DNA from: Conus ventricosus
Lineage: Eukaryota > Mollusca > Gastropoda > Neogastropoda > Conidae
Direction: 5' to 3'
Length of the DNA: 15,000 nucleotides
NCBI GenBank assembly: GCA_018398815.1
Contig: CM031611.1
Coordinates: 86,632,741-86,647,740 of the forward strand
Positions 1 through 8,459 of this stretch are shown piece by piece. Each line of letters begins with the position of its first letter. Within the stretch, counting starts at the first letter, position 1. Below the pieces are notes generated by a model that had not been told where the DNA came from, did not search any database, and worked only from the letters and a program-made list of their open reading frames with translations. Position numbers and translations under genes: made by a program.

Positions 1-6
1 GGTGGT

Positions 7-150
7 GGCTGGCCTCTGGTCTGGAATGGCTGGCCTCTGGTCTGAATGGTCTGGATGGGTGAACTTGGCCCCCACGACTCTGGATGGGGTGAACTTGGCC
101 CCCACGACTCTGGATGGGGTGAACTTGACCCCCACGACTCTGGTCTCACT
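7..150. repeat. Minisatellite, 30-bp units
   Basis: Three head-to-tail 30-bp units start at 61, 91 and 121. The first two are identical and begin GAACTTGGCCCCCACGACTC. The third carries a G-to-A change and diverges in its last third. Just upstream, at about 7-50, a shorter unit around GGCTGGCCTCTGGTCTG occurs twice, so two repeat families abut. The plus frame across it encodes a repeating LAPTTLDGVN peptide, most likely incidental. Confidence 0.85.
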
Positions 151-571
151 CGAAACTCGAAACCATGTGACCAACTTGCGAGGGAAGCCCAGCCTTGAAC
201 TCAGCAACTCCAAACTCCGAAAGTGTGACGCCTGCGGTGGCCAACCGACCACCAATAGCGAGCAGTTGAATTCTTATATTTAAGCTTACTTTTGGTGGTG
301 GTGCAATCCACGTGTACAGGGAGACCACTCCATTACTACTTTTCGTGATGCAATCGATAAAGCTGCGTGTATGAGAGAGCGGCCTCTAGACAGGTGGCCG
401 TTGTGTGCGGCGCGAATGCTGCGTGTGTTCTGTTTAGCCTGTCGCCCAGCTGCGGGGCACATACTGTCACCTAGCGCGGCAAAACACAGGGCCCACATAG
501 AATGAGACGCAGCCAAGTTCACAATAGGCCACTGAAAGTATGATTGAGAACTCGTTCTAACATCCCCAAGA

Positions 572-573
<2 letters not shown>

Positions 574-635
<62 letters not shown>
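574..635. repeat. (AC)31 microsatellite
   Basis: An uninterrupted AC dinucleotide run of 62 bases. It explains the long apparent open frames on both strands of this area. Confidence 0.97.
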
Positions 636-637
<2 letters not shown>

Positions 638-775
638 CCCAGCAAACAGACACATGCAGAGAGAAAGAGAGAGAGTCCAATACCAACTCCGAACAGAAAC
701 GCGTAAAACTGAAAAGAACAAAAAACATAAACACACACGGACCCGTACATACACTCCCTTGTACAAGCGCGCACG

Positions 776-832
776 CACACACACACACACACTTCAGTAA
801 GGCAGACAGACAGACAATAAGAGAGAGAGAGT
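776..832. repeat. AC tract followed by GACA and GA tracts
   Basis: A short CA run at 776-792 is followed by GACAGACAGACA from about 803 and by a GA run near 821-831. A related purine-rich GA tract lies at about 657-674. Such compound tracts are common in invertebrate intergenic DNA. Confidence 0.85.
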
Positions 833-929
833 TGAATATGCCAGCAAAAGAGAGCACACACAGCGCTTATTTCCCTTGGGCCGTTTCATGGAAAGTGTAG
901 GAATTTTTTTATGTTCCCGTTGTGTGGTC

Positions 930-1013
930 GTGGGTAACACGGTGTGTACTGCTGCCTGTCCGTTACCCGGACTTAGGCGACTTGCCTCAAGGGAGAGAAA
1001 TCCTGTTACCCAC
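930..1013. repeat. 10-bp inverted repeat near the flank/element boundary
   Basis: GTGGGTAACA at 930-939 is the exact reverse complement of TGTTACCCAC at 1004-1013, with a 64-bp spacer. It sits where the GC-rich flank gives way to the AT-rich array. It could mark an old mobile-element end, or be chance at this length. Confidence 0.4.
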
Positions 1014-1035
1014 ATTTGAACGGCTCAGCTGGTAA

Positions 1036-1300
1036 GGTTAACTAAGTTGCTTCAAGTTCTTAGTTAAGTTTTTAATCAAGTCGCCTCAAGTTCTTTAATT
1101 AAGTTTTTAATCAAGTCACCACAAAATTCTTAATAAGTTCTTGATCAAGTTCTTTAATTAAGTTTTTAATTAAGTTTTTGATTAAGTTCTTAATTAAGTT
1201 TTTTAATTAAGTTACTTTCTAAGTTCTTACTTAAATCACCTCAAGATCATAACTAAGTCATCCTCTAAGTACAACCAAGTTCTTATTCAAGTTATCTTAT
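1036..1300. repeat. Degenerate AAGTTCTTAATTAAG-type tandem array, candidate left terminal region
   Basis: About 265 bp are built from variable-length units alternating AAGTTCTT, TTAATTAAGTTTTT and AATCAAGT, with occasional CGCCTCAAG or CACCTCAAG inserts. Units are not identical, so this is an aged array rather than a young microsatellite. It lies immediately outside the first genes of the Maverick-type element. Such elements normally end in terminal inverted repeats of some hundreds of bases, so this may be the left terminus or lie within it. The matching right copy would be outside the window. Confidence 0.6.
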
Positions 1301-1322
1301 AATTATCAAAAAAAAATACAAT

Positions 1323-1517
1323 CTATGTTTTTATCTTAAATAGTAGATGCCTAATATAGTACACACACGCCTCAAAAAACGCGTCATTGCTGAGAATATT
1401 TTGCTGGGCGTTCTCTGCGCGAGATTGGCCAGCATAGATTTTAATAAAGTTCTTACATCCTAAGCAACCGCATTGATTACAATTCTGGTCTATGGAAATG
1501 TCTTTTATAGACTCCAT
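1323..1517 (-). CDS. Small Cys-rich protein, function unknown
   Basis: This 64-aa frame is not recognised. Residues about 13-21 hold a tight cysteine cluster, CNQCGCLGC (C-x2-C-x-C-x2-C), which could bind a metal ion. The rest is mixed, with a basic hydrophobic C-terminus. The start chosen is the Met of MESIKDIS; upstream DNA is very AT-rich, as before other genes of the element. It is the outermost frame on the minus strand, downstream of and co-oriented with the 149-aa protein gene. The word GACTCCAT occurs twice near the start. It may be a real accessory gene or a chance frame, since length alone is not persuasive. Confidence 0.4.
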   Translation of the reverse strand: MESIKDISIDQNCNQCGCLGCKNFIKIYAGQSRAENAQQNILSNDAFFEACVYYIRHLLFKIKT

Positions 1518-1608
1518 GTCTTATTTATTGACTCCATCATTTTAAACAAATAATAATCCGCCATGATCTATTTTTATCAAAAAAATTTAAATTTAAGTTC
1601 TTAAAATA

Positions 1609-2058
1609 TTATTGCATTTTAAATGGATCAAAATGATTTTTTGTTGTTGGTGGTGCTGGCGTGCTGTTGTCTTCTTCTGTATTTAGTGGTTCAGATTTTT
1701 TTGGCTGCTTTTGTTTTTGTTGCCATTCTTTATATATTTTATAACCGTAATAACCGCCCCCAGCAGCAGCAATGGCGCCAAAAATGACAACTGTTTTAAG
1801 TTCAATATTCCATGAAGACTTTGGTGCCCTTGAATTAACTTGTTCTTGTTTTGGAGCTGGCATTGAATCAACTTGTTTTGGCGTTATGTTTTCATTATGA
1901 GTTATATTCTGTGATTGTAACTTTAATTTTCTTTGTCTGTTCAACTCTGCTACTCTTTTTCCTGCTGCAACACGCCCAGGATGCTTTAGCTTTTCACTCG
2001 TCACTATCTCTACCTGATTCAATGTTTCCTGATTCTGCTGATTTTCCGACTCGTTCAT
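1609..2058 (-). CDS. Basic single-pass membrane protein of Maverick type
   Basis: This 149-aa protein has three visible parts. Residues about 1-25 are Gln/Asn/Glu-rich. Residues about 26-45 hold a basic stretch with HPGRVAAGKRVAELNRQRK, a pattern I associate with small proteins of Maverick elements. A membrane segment at about 89-108 (VVIFGAIAAAGGGYYGYKIY) follows, then a Lys-rich and Pro/Thr-rich tail ending in DPFKMQ. The basic part could contact DNA or the capsid while the hydrophobic segment inserts in membrane; this is inference. The frame is intact and begins 18 bp after the stop of the upstream minus-strand gene, suggesting coexpression. Function unknown. Confidence 0.75.
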   Translation of the reverse strand: MNESENQQNQETLNQVEIVTSEKLKHPGRVAAGKRVAELNRQRKLKLQSQNITHNENITPKQVDSMPAPKQEQVNSRAPKSSWNIELKTVVIFGAIAAAGGGYYGYKIYKEWQQKQKQPKKSEPLNTEEDNSTPAPPTTKNHFDPFKMQ

Positions 2059-2076
2059 TTTGAAGGGAAATAAAAT

Positions 2077-2528
2077 CTATATGAGATTAAAAGTTATTAA
2101 TCCCATGATTAGCGGCGATAACAATGTTCCAAATCTGTAATACAGATCGCAGCTTAGAGACTCTAATGACTTTGTTAAAACTGGATCTTGCGTTAAATCA
2201 TACGTAAGATCTTGTTCAGAATCAATGGGGGCAAATCTACTGACTAGTTTAGTGTACAAACTAAGAACCGTTTGCCCCACACTTTTCACCATTCTCGACC
2301 CCAGCTGCGCTTCATACCTGTTATGATACTTTATAATGTCTTGTGGCGACATCTGTTGTATCTGTTCTATGCTGAATTCAGTTCCGAGGAACTGTTTTAT
2401 TTCCCACATGCTGCCAAAGAATACAACCTCTCCTTTTTGGGCATAACAGCTTGGTCATCAACTTCTTCATTTGTAAGTCCAAGACAGTTTAGGCCGCTCT
2501 GTAGCTCTAGCAGATCATCGCTGTTCAT
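2077..2528 (-). pseudogene. Conserved element protein of about 150 aa, split by one frameshift
   Basis: Two overlapping frames appear to be one gene. The first runs from Met at 2528 (MNSDDLLELQ...) for 43 codons to a stop at 2397. The second covers 2409-2077 (MWEIKQFLG...) for 110 codons. Upstream of its Met, the second frame remains open to about 2452 with plausible residues (GEVVFFGSM), so the true junction probably lies at about 2430-2450, next to a run of A/T. The direction fits loss of one base. The C-terminal part has an SxxQDIIKYHNRYE-type helical stretch and a hydrophobic end (LLSPLIMGLITFNLI), possibly a membrane anchor. No function is known to me. The start at 2528 faces the divergent plus-strand gene at 2567. 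Confidence 0.65.
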
Positions 2529-2566
2529 GTTTTTTTTATTAATTATAATTATTTTATTTTTTTAAA
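2529..2566. promoter_or_regulatory. 38-bp divergent intergenic spacer, presumed bidirectional promoter
   Basis: The spacer separates the minus-strand start at 2528 from the plus-strand start at 2567. Apart from one G at 2529 it is entirely A and T, with ATTAATTATAATTATTTTA-like words that could act as TATA-type elements in both directions. Its position makes promoter function likely; no specific factor site is recognised. Confidence 0.5.
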
Positions 2567-2797
2567 ATGAGCACCGAAAAAACTATTACTAACCTTGTAT
2601 ACCATTCTGCTGTTATTGGAGGTCTAAGTGTAGGATACACGATGCTTGGTATAAGCTTGTTAAAAATAAAGCCAGCAGATCTTGGCAAACTAGACTTTGA
2701 AGACTCAGCAAAACTAATTGCTGTTATTACAGCTTCGTTCGCTACGAAAGATTTTCTAGTTAAGCAAGGAATAATTCCAGAGAATATAAATATGTAA
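2567..2797 (+). CDS. 76-aa membrane-associated protein of Maverick type
   Basis: A short intact frame. Residues about 12-32 form a hydrophobic segment (YHSAVIGGLSVGYTMLGISLL). A polar linker follows (KIKPADLGKLDFED), then a second, weaker hydrophobic helix (AKLIAVITASFATKDFLV) and a C-terminus GIIPENINM. Small proteins with this layout are familiar near the integrase in Maverick elements, but no biochemical role is established to my knowledge. It is followed after 21 bp by the next membrane-protein gene, so the plus-strand genes form a tight series leading to the integrase. The start is the first Met after the A/T-only divergent spacer. Confidence 0.75.
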   Translation: MSTEKTITNLVYHSAVIGGLSVGYTMLGISLLKIKPADLGKLDFEDSAKLIAVITASFATKDFLVKQGIIPENINM

Positions 2798-2818
2798 AAA
2801 AAATACATTTATAAAAAA

Positions 2819-3225
2819 ATGGCTTCGCTCGTAATGATGATAGGCGGCGCTGTGGTGAATGCGCTTGCTTTTAGCGGAAGTAATTACGCGTTTAGTAAAC
2901 TACGGGATGACGGCGAGAGAAAAAGACATAACAAAGCTGTGGAGCAACTAGCCGCAGCACAAGATCGCTATGAAAAGCAGAGAATTGAGCAATTAGATTT
3001 ATTAATAACACACTGAAAAAACAGGGGCATGCAGCTTACACATTTAAAGATGTTGATCAAGCAATAAAACAATATTATCTAGTAATGGGCAAACCGATCG
3101 AGACATTGCCCCCACCAAAATTCAGTGACTTTTATCATCCATCAGAAAAACAAAAGATGCAAGAAATCGCGTTTATTGCCTTTGGTATGACCGTTGTCTA
3201 TTTTGTCGCGCATAATATTGGCTGA
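2819..3225 (+). pseudogene. Two-membrane-segment protein of about 135 aa, one frameshift
   Basis: The first frame (2819 to about 3000) begins MASLVMMIGGAVVNALAFSG, a hydrophobic N-terminus, then FSKLRDDGERKRHNKAVEQL, a charged coiled-coil-like helix. It ends at a stop at 3016. From about 3000 the neighbouring frame takes over (NNTLKKQGHAAYTF...), has no start codon of its own and runs to TGA at 3225. It closes with a second hydrophobic segment (AFIAFGMTVVYFVAHNIG). The two parts join smoothly in register and the change fits loss of one base near 2998-3005. Proteins of this plan recur in Maverick elements; a structural or membrane role is inferred. The stop lies 7 bp before the integrase start. 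Confidence 0.75.
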
Positions 3226-3232
3226 ATAAAAA

Positions 3233-4184
3233 ATGAACAAAATCTATTATTCACCCAAAGGATATTGGAAGGGAATAACAGCAATAAAAAAGCTAAGCCA
3301 AGCAGCTGGAGTCAGTGAACAAACAGCAAAAGAATGGTTATCTAAACAAGCGATCTGGCAAATTTATTTACCTGCGCCTAGACGAATACAGAGACCGCAC
3401 TTTGTGAATACAACACCGAACGACACCCATCAAATGGATCTTCTATATTTACCCTCTGATACGATTAGACGCAAAAGATTTAAGTACGCACTTACAGTCA
3501 TTGACGTAGCTTCAAGATACAAAGATGCGGAGCCATTAACACAAAAGAGTGCTTCTGCTGTTGCTGTCGCTATACAACTGATATACCAACGAGGCCCCTT
3601 AACTTACCCTCGCATGATTCAAGTCGATGATGGGAAAGAATTTAAAGGTCAAGTGAATCAATTATTGTTAAAACATAGAGTTACCATTAAAAGAGGCATT
3701 CCAGGAGTTCACAGATCACAGGCTTTAGTTGAAAACTTTAACAAACAGTTGTCTGAAAGGCTTTTCTCCTACCAGTATCACAGAGAGCTTATTAACAATT
3801 CTCGCAACACAGAATGGTTAGAAGACTGCCTTCAGTTTTGCGCGCAATGAATAATGAAGAATTTAAAGGGCTAAAACCAGTACAAGCAATCAAAAAACAA
3901 ACAATAAATGTTGTTGCTGAAGACTCCAGTACAACCAGCAAACTATTACCGTTTGGTTTAAAAGTAAGGTACCTTTATTTACCGGGGAAGCAGAAGGGGA
4001 CACTCGCATCAGGGCAACAGATCCCGTTTGGAGTGTTGACCCGTACGAAATAAAAAGAATTGTAAAGATGAATCCGCCCGTGTATTATTTACGAGAAACT
4101 GACACAACAAAACAACCAGCTCCTCAAAGATCTTTTGTGAAAGAAGAACTGCAGATAATCCCACCAGACACAGTTCCGCTTTAA
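3233..4184 (+). pseudogene. INT: Maverick-type DDE integrase (rve fold), two frameshifts
   Basis: The product would join element ends to host DNA. The first frame (3233 to about 3823) carries an N-terminal helical region with an HTH-like KKLSQAAGVSEQTAKEWL at about 19-36, then the retroviral-type catalytic core. Asp69 lies in QMDLLYLP, Asp132 in QVDDGKEFKG and Glu168 in ALVENFNK. Thirty-five residues separate Asp132 and Glu168, the classic D,D(35)E spacing. The frame shifts at about 3823 to one containing LPSVLRAMNNEEFKGLKPVQ, and again at about 3986 to the frame that ends at 4184. The last part (ATDPVWSVDPYEIKRIVKM) suggests a small beta-rich C-terminal domain. Both shifts fit one missing base each. 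The core triad is intact, so activity hinges on whether the shifts are real. Confidence 0.88.
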
Positions 4185-4221
4185 TTAATTTTAAATTTAC
4201 ATAAATATATTTAAGTCTAAA

Positions 4222-4479
4222 ATGGAAGCTCAGAAGGAAGCGCAGAACGAAACAGGTATGATAAAGAAAGAGACCGCAGAATTGATACAGGAATTATTTG
4301 AAAAAAATTCTGCTATTAGGGAAACATTTACGGAGATTAATCAATACATGGTTATCTATCTAGATCACATAAAATCCAAAATCCCAAATTGGGAAAAAGG
4401 ATATCTTGAAATAATAGAAAAAATTCAAGCACATCAAGCAAACATGAGAAAAGATTTGATGAATTGGATGAAGCTATAA
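4222..4479 (+). CDS. 85-aa helical protein, function unknown
   Basis: An intact frame, not recognised. It is almost wholly charged and predicted helical by eye, with heptad-like spacing of Ile/Leu (ELIQELFEKNSAIRETFTEI) and an aromatic-basic end (RKDLMNWMKL). There is no signal peptide, membrane segment or cysteine. It follows the integrase tail by 37 bp, behind an AT-rich leader with ATATTTAAG, and converges on the polymerase gene, whose stop lies 44 bp away on the other strand. It could be a small accessory or regulatory protein; a chance frame is less likely given its coherent composition and clean start. Confidence 0.6.
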   Translation: MEAQKEAQNETGMIKKETAELIQELFEKNSAIRETFTEINQYMVIYLDHIKSKIPNWEKGYLEIIEKIQAHQANMRKDLMNWMKL

Positions 4480-4495
4480 TTAAACTTTCGTTTAA
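4480..4495. terminator. Small stem-loop between convergent genes
   Basis: TTAAAC at 4480-4485 pairs with GTTTAA at 4490-4495 around a TTTC loop. It lies in the 44-bp gap between the plus-strand 85-aa gene and the end of the minus-strand polymerase gene, where transcripts from both sides must end. A role in 3'-end formation is inference from position. Confidence 0.3.
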
Positions 4496-4523
4496 AGATG
4501 ATTGGAAAATGTAAACCCCCTGT

Positions 4524-7500
4524 TTATACTGTTCTCCAATGTCCATATGCATATGAAAACTCTGGATTAACAAACACACGTTTTGTGTTTGTTCTATCTA
4601 ATGACTTCTTTGTTACAACCGTTGTGTTGATCTCATGTAGATTAGATCGCAGTTTTACGTTGTCATGATGAAAAGTCTTATTGTCAAACAATGCTTCTTT
4701 GTAGTTGTCATGTGATATGTTTGACTGCACAACACTGCGAGATATTCCTTTTGCTTTCTTAATGGTTTTCTCCTGGCTCGAAATACTGTACATTTTCGAT
4801 CTTAAACCAATAAACTCCTTAATCACCTTTCCAGTTAATTCATCCTTCATCTTTCCTAAAACCTTGTTAGTAAATTGAATGTGTAAAGGCGAACTTTAGG
4901 TAATCGGATGTGTCATACCATCCACTTGCTCCTTGAGCTCTCTTCTATTTCCTTGTCTTTAGAGGCGTCCTTCAGTAGAATATTTATAACACTAACTGTC
5001 TGGTATCTGTGTTAAGTACTCGAGACTCTGGAACACGGGTTGAAGTTGTCTAAGAACTTCTAACATCCACACAAAAGCTTTGAGAATTCTAAAACAGTAA
5101 CAATAAATACTGTTTGTCAATCTGACTTTCTTTTTTTTCATCATTATGCCAAAAGCTGATCATGAAATCTTCTGAAGTCCTGATAATTGGGTTTTGAAGT
5201 TCAGCTTAATTGCTTCGTTCTCTTTGAGTGACCAATCTGACAATCTTTACGCTTGTGTGGATTCTCCATAGTCGTTCGAAACGCTGTGTTTATGAGCTTG
5301 GAAAAAGTGTTTTCTGAAGCCTCTGCGGATTTAGTTCTGAGATTCAGTGTTCTGCATGAAGTATGGTTATGAACTGTTCTGGATCAAAAGCAATTATTAC
5401 GATGAACAGCGGTCAACTTCCAAACCATGTCTTTAAATTAAAATTGCAGAAGTCTGTTAATGACCAGACATAATTTGTTTTTGCTTCGAAGATTAGGGCA
5501 CAAGTTTAGGCGCTCTGTTTTTGATCTTTAGACTTTCTGCTGCTAATGGATAGTCATTATGCAGGGTCATCAGGAGTTCGTGGAGGATATTCAAGTCAAC
5601 TTCTAGAATGTATCCCGCTGTTGACCGGCGACAACTGCCAACCACTTAATGCCTTTGAATCTTTGTCAGCATCACGCCTTGTGTACTTTTAAAGTTACGT
5701 AATGGAAGTGATTGCGCCATTTTCCCATCCATTACAGATTGTTTGCATCTAAATACATGAGATATTGACTTTTACTAGGATCATAGTCGTCCAAGTATGT
5801 CGTTGTTTGCTTTACAGTTAATGTGCGACGCATACTATTCTCGCGCAAATCCGTTTCACTCATCTGAATAATGGTAAATCTGACAATAAATCAAATCTGT
5901 ACTCCAGGTAAAACTTTAAAGAAAGCGTCCCGCTCATCCCGGCGCAGAAATGTAATGCGCGGGATCCAGGATATAATGTTTCATGCAGGTCTTTCTGTAA
6001 TTTTCAAAGACGTCCGCCAAACAAACATACATCAGCATTAAGTAGGAGTCATGATAGTCTCCATCGTTATACAATCTAACTTCTGCCACGATCTGAGTCA
6101 TGCTGGTAATCAGAATATGAGGTCCTTTCCTCTAAGACTAGCAAAGAACGCCGCCTTTAGGCGGAAGTGTATCTTCGTCAAAACCTTTCCCACTGTTCAT
6201 GTACTCAATAAGGTAAACACCTTTCTAACGAGAGTTGACGTCAAAAATATTTTCTTCCGTTATTGGGCAGGACTTTAAGGCCATAGCAGTGACTCTAATG
6301 ATCCCATCATGTGCTTGCATAGAGTCATATATAGACAGTTATTTAAAGTGAAAAACAGGTACTTTTCTGACGACTGTGCAATGCATGTTATCCTGAAGCG
6401 TCGTCTTACTTGCTTTCATTATAGATGAGAGTCGTGACTCGCAAGTTATGAAAGAGATGGCAGCTTCCATGTCATTTGTTCAAAACTTTAGTGAAGATTG
6501 CAGTTGTTGTGCGCTGCTCTCTGAACTTTCCACTAATGTGATCATGGTCTCTTACTTTGGAATGGCTTCCTCACTGCGTTCTAAACCGGCGGCAAGCAAA
6601 GGCGCGCCACAATCCAACAGTGAGTGCTGAGTTACTGTTGTTGGTCTTCAAGGCGTCCATCATGATTTCAGATAAATTCAGATTATTAGAACAATTCATT
6701 TACCGCACTTGCTGCATGCGCTGTAAAAATCTTTTGGCGAATTTGGCCCCCTGTATTATGAATTTTGGGCGTTGACGATGAGCGCATTCGACCTGACGAT
6801 AATGAACGCGAATGAACAAATCTGATGAATTATCATTCAGATGTTTTGTCCGATGTTTTGTGAGGCGCTGGCCTTCATAAGGACAATGAGCGATTCGATC
6901 GTTGCGAAAACAACATGGGGGAATTTTGCAGCCGTTTCCAGTTCTTTAAAACTAACCTTCTGCCTTCTGGGGGCGTCATTAGTTCGGTATTACAGTCAAT
7001 CTGGGCCGATACAAGGTTTCTGATGTTCGCTTGCGGCTTGAACAGATGGAACTCTTGTTAAACATTTTCTACCCGCCTTTTTGTTGCTATGTTTGTTTTG
7101 AAGTATATGCTCCAGTCTATCATTGTGGTCTGTGTGTAAATGCGGTAGCCCTGTTGGTGGAAACATTAGTCGTAAGTTCAAATGATTTTTGTCTGGATTT
7201 CGCTAAATCGTTGGACTGTTCTTGGACAATTTAATCGGGCTGTTGTTAGATTTGTTTCCTATCCCATGTGTAGGATATTGAGACAGTTATGGTTTGTTTT
7301 GTTCTTCAAAACTGATCAATTTGTTCTACACCACATGGAAAGGGATATTCCACCTTAAAGTTAAGATTATTGATGTAAGGGTGATAGTTGACACTACTTT
7401 CTGCGTGTTGGGGCGTGGTATGCAGACTTGCTCGGAAAACACCACCACATAAAAATTTGTTGTCTTGTATTCTTTATGTGTTTAGAATGCTCGCTTTTTG

Positions 7501-8350
7501 CAAACTAATGCTGGAGGTAGTGGAATGTATAGCCTTGCAACTAATCGGCGCATACTTAGCCTGTTTTTAATCTGATTCTATGACTTCGCCCTTGACCAAC
7601 CCAGAGCCGCTCATATTGGCTTCTTCAGCGGCCACATCAATACTGTGTAAGCTCGGTGTCTGCCCAACAGGGTGTTAAGTCATTATGAGGAAAGAATAGT
7701 CATGCTGTTTGTCGTAGACCAGACTTCTAGATTTTCTTCATTTATTGTTACATAGTCGATTAAAACAGCTAACATTACTTTAACTGGCGGGTACGGGTTT
7801 ATTGTTAGTTTACCGGAACTTGAGAATAGCATGAGCAACACTTTAGCCCGTACGCTTGCTCGATCAATAAATCTAAATCAATATCATCAGTGCTCTGATC
7901 AAAGCTTCTTGCAGTGCTCAAACAATTGTCTGGACCTTCATATACTCTTTATCCCATGCTGGAGTTTCGTTTCTAACTCAAATATTTATTTAACATCAAA
8001 AAAATAATTAATCAATATCGATGGTTCTTTTGTGTTTAGCCTCATAAATAAAGTCTAACACCCTTTGGCGTTGTTAAATGTGAGCTGTATAGAACAGAGT
8101 TTATGTATCGTTTACTTTTTTTAAGCATTCCTTTTTTTATCTGCTCGGGGTTCTGGCTGTTGAGAAAAACTTGTCTGCCTTTCATTGAAGATCAAACTTT
8201 TGTCTTTTGTAGTCGTCTAAAATCGGCGTAAAGAACGACTGTAAATTCTATACCATCCGTGATGTTTGAGTCAGCTAGTGACTTTATTTATTATCAGCTT
8301 AAAGGATACTAAGTTTAGCTGTTATCAGTTGAACCATCGCTGTGTGCTTT
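4524..8350 (-). pseudogene. POLB: Protein-primed-type family B DNA polymerase, heavily frame-broken
   Basis: This enzyme would replicate the element. Only the C-terminal 108 codons (4850-4524) form a clean frame, opening MKDELTGKVIKEFIGLRSKM, a tail typical of Maverick polymerases. Further upstream, conserved pieces surface in changing frames. LDPAHYISAPG is at 5937-5969. LADVFENYRKTCM is at 5982-6020. VRDHDHISGKFRE, a conserved HxH-containing segment, is at 6517-6555. VVFATIESL, at 6888-6914, stands where the Exo I DxE motif is expected, with Thr in place of Asp. AFGIMMKKKK-like residues appear near 5130-5160. The order fits one gene read leftward. The total span gives about 1,250 codons, the usual size. 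The upstream limit is a guess, since no start could be fixed. The polymerase active-site YxDTDS motif could not be read in the damaged stretch. Confidence 0.82.
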
Positions 8351-8459
8351 TGGCGTTTAGTTTTTATTTTTTTGCTCGCCGGCACCTACGGCTAATGAAC
8401 GATAGGCCATGTGCTAAGACAAACCGCTAGAGGCCAAGCTTGCGGTGCGCCTCTGCCAG
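8351..8459. other. Gap between capsid and polymerase genes, nothing certain
   Basis: Both neighbours read leftward and neither end is fixed. The segment is GC-richer than its surroundings, with a weak inverted repeat (AGAGGC at 8429-8434, GCCTCT at 8449-8454). TGCTAAGA occurs here and again at about 8461. Consensus quality is poor, so I assign no function. Confidence 0.3.

Larger units (their letters stand above)
1..1020. other. Host-like flanking DNA, no gene recognised
   Basis: This stretch is richer in GC than what follows and is dominated by simple repeats: a minisatellite at 61-150, an AC microsatellite at 574-635, and further AC and GA/GACA tracts at 776-832. Frames that stay open through it do so because dinucleotide repeats rarely create stops; their translations are runs of TH, CV or repeat units with no domain character. 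Base composition shifts sharply to AT-rich at about 1020-1040, where the repeat array of the putative element begins. I read it as chromosomal DNA beside the insertion, but no target-site duplication could be identified. Confidence 0.55.

Noticed and set aside
2..283. Plus-strand 93-codon frame across the minisatellite
   Set aside because: Its repetitive peptide mirrors the 30-bp repeat, and the sequence after the repeat has no recognisable protein character.
286..861. Long minus-strand frame of 191 codons rich in Cys-Val, plus overlapping 112- and 118-codon frames
   Set aside because: They owe their length to the AC microsatellite and GA tracts, which cannot form stops; the translations are simple repeats without domains.
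1851..2063. Plus-strand frame opposite the 149-aa gene
   Set aside because: It is antisense to a frame with a clear basic motif and membrane segment, and shows only Leu/Phe-rich shadow composition.
2554..2808. Minus-strand 84-codon frame
   Set aside because: It is the antisense shadow of the 76-aa membrane protein, which has the better start and neighbours.
3800..3860. Programmed ribosomal frameshift in the integrase
   Set aside because: No slippery heptamer followed by a clear pseudoknot was seen, and similar one-base steps occur in other genes nearby, which favours a common error source.
4352..4579. Minus-strand 75-codon frame
   Set aside because: It overlaps the end of the polymerase gene and lies antisense to the 85-aa gene; no motif.
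6051..7570. Several plus-strand frames of 60-75 codons
   Set aside because: They lie antisense to the damaged polymerase gene, whose conserved segments are seen on the minus strand.
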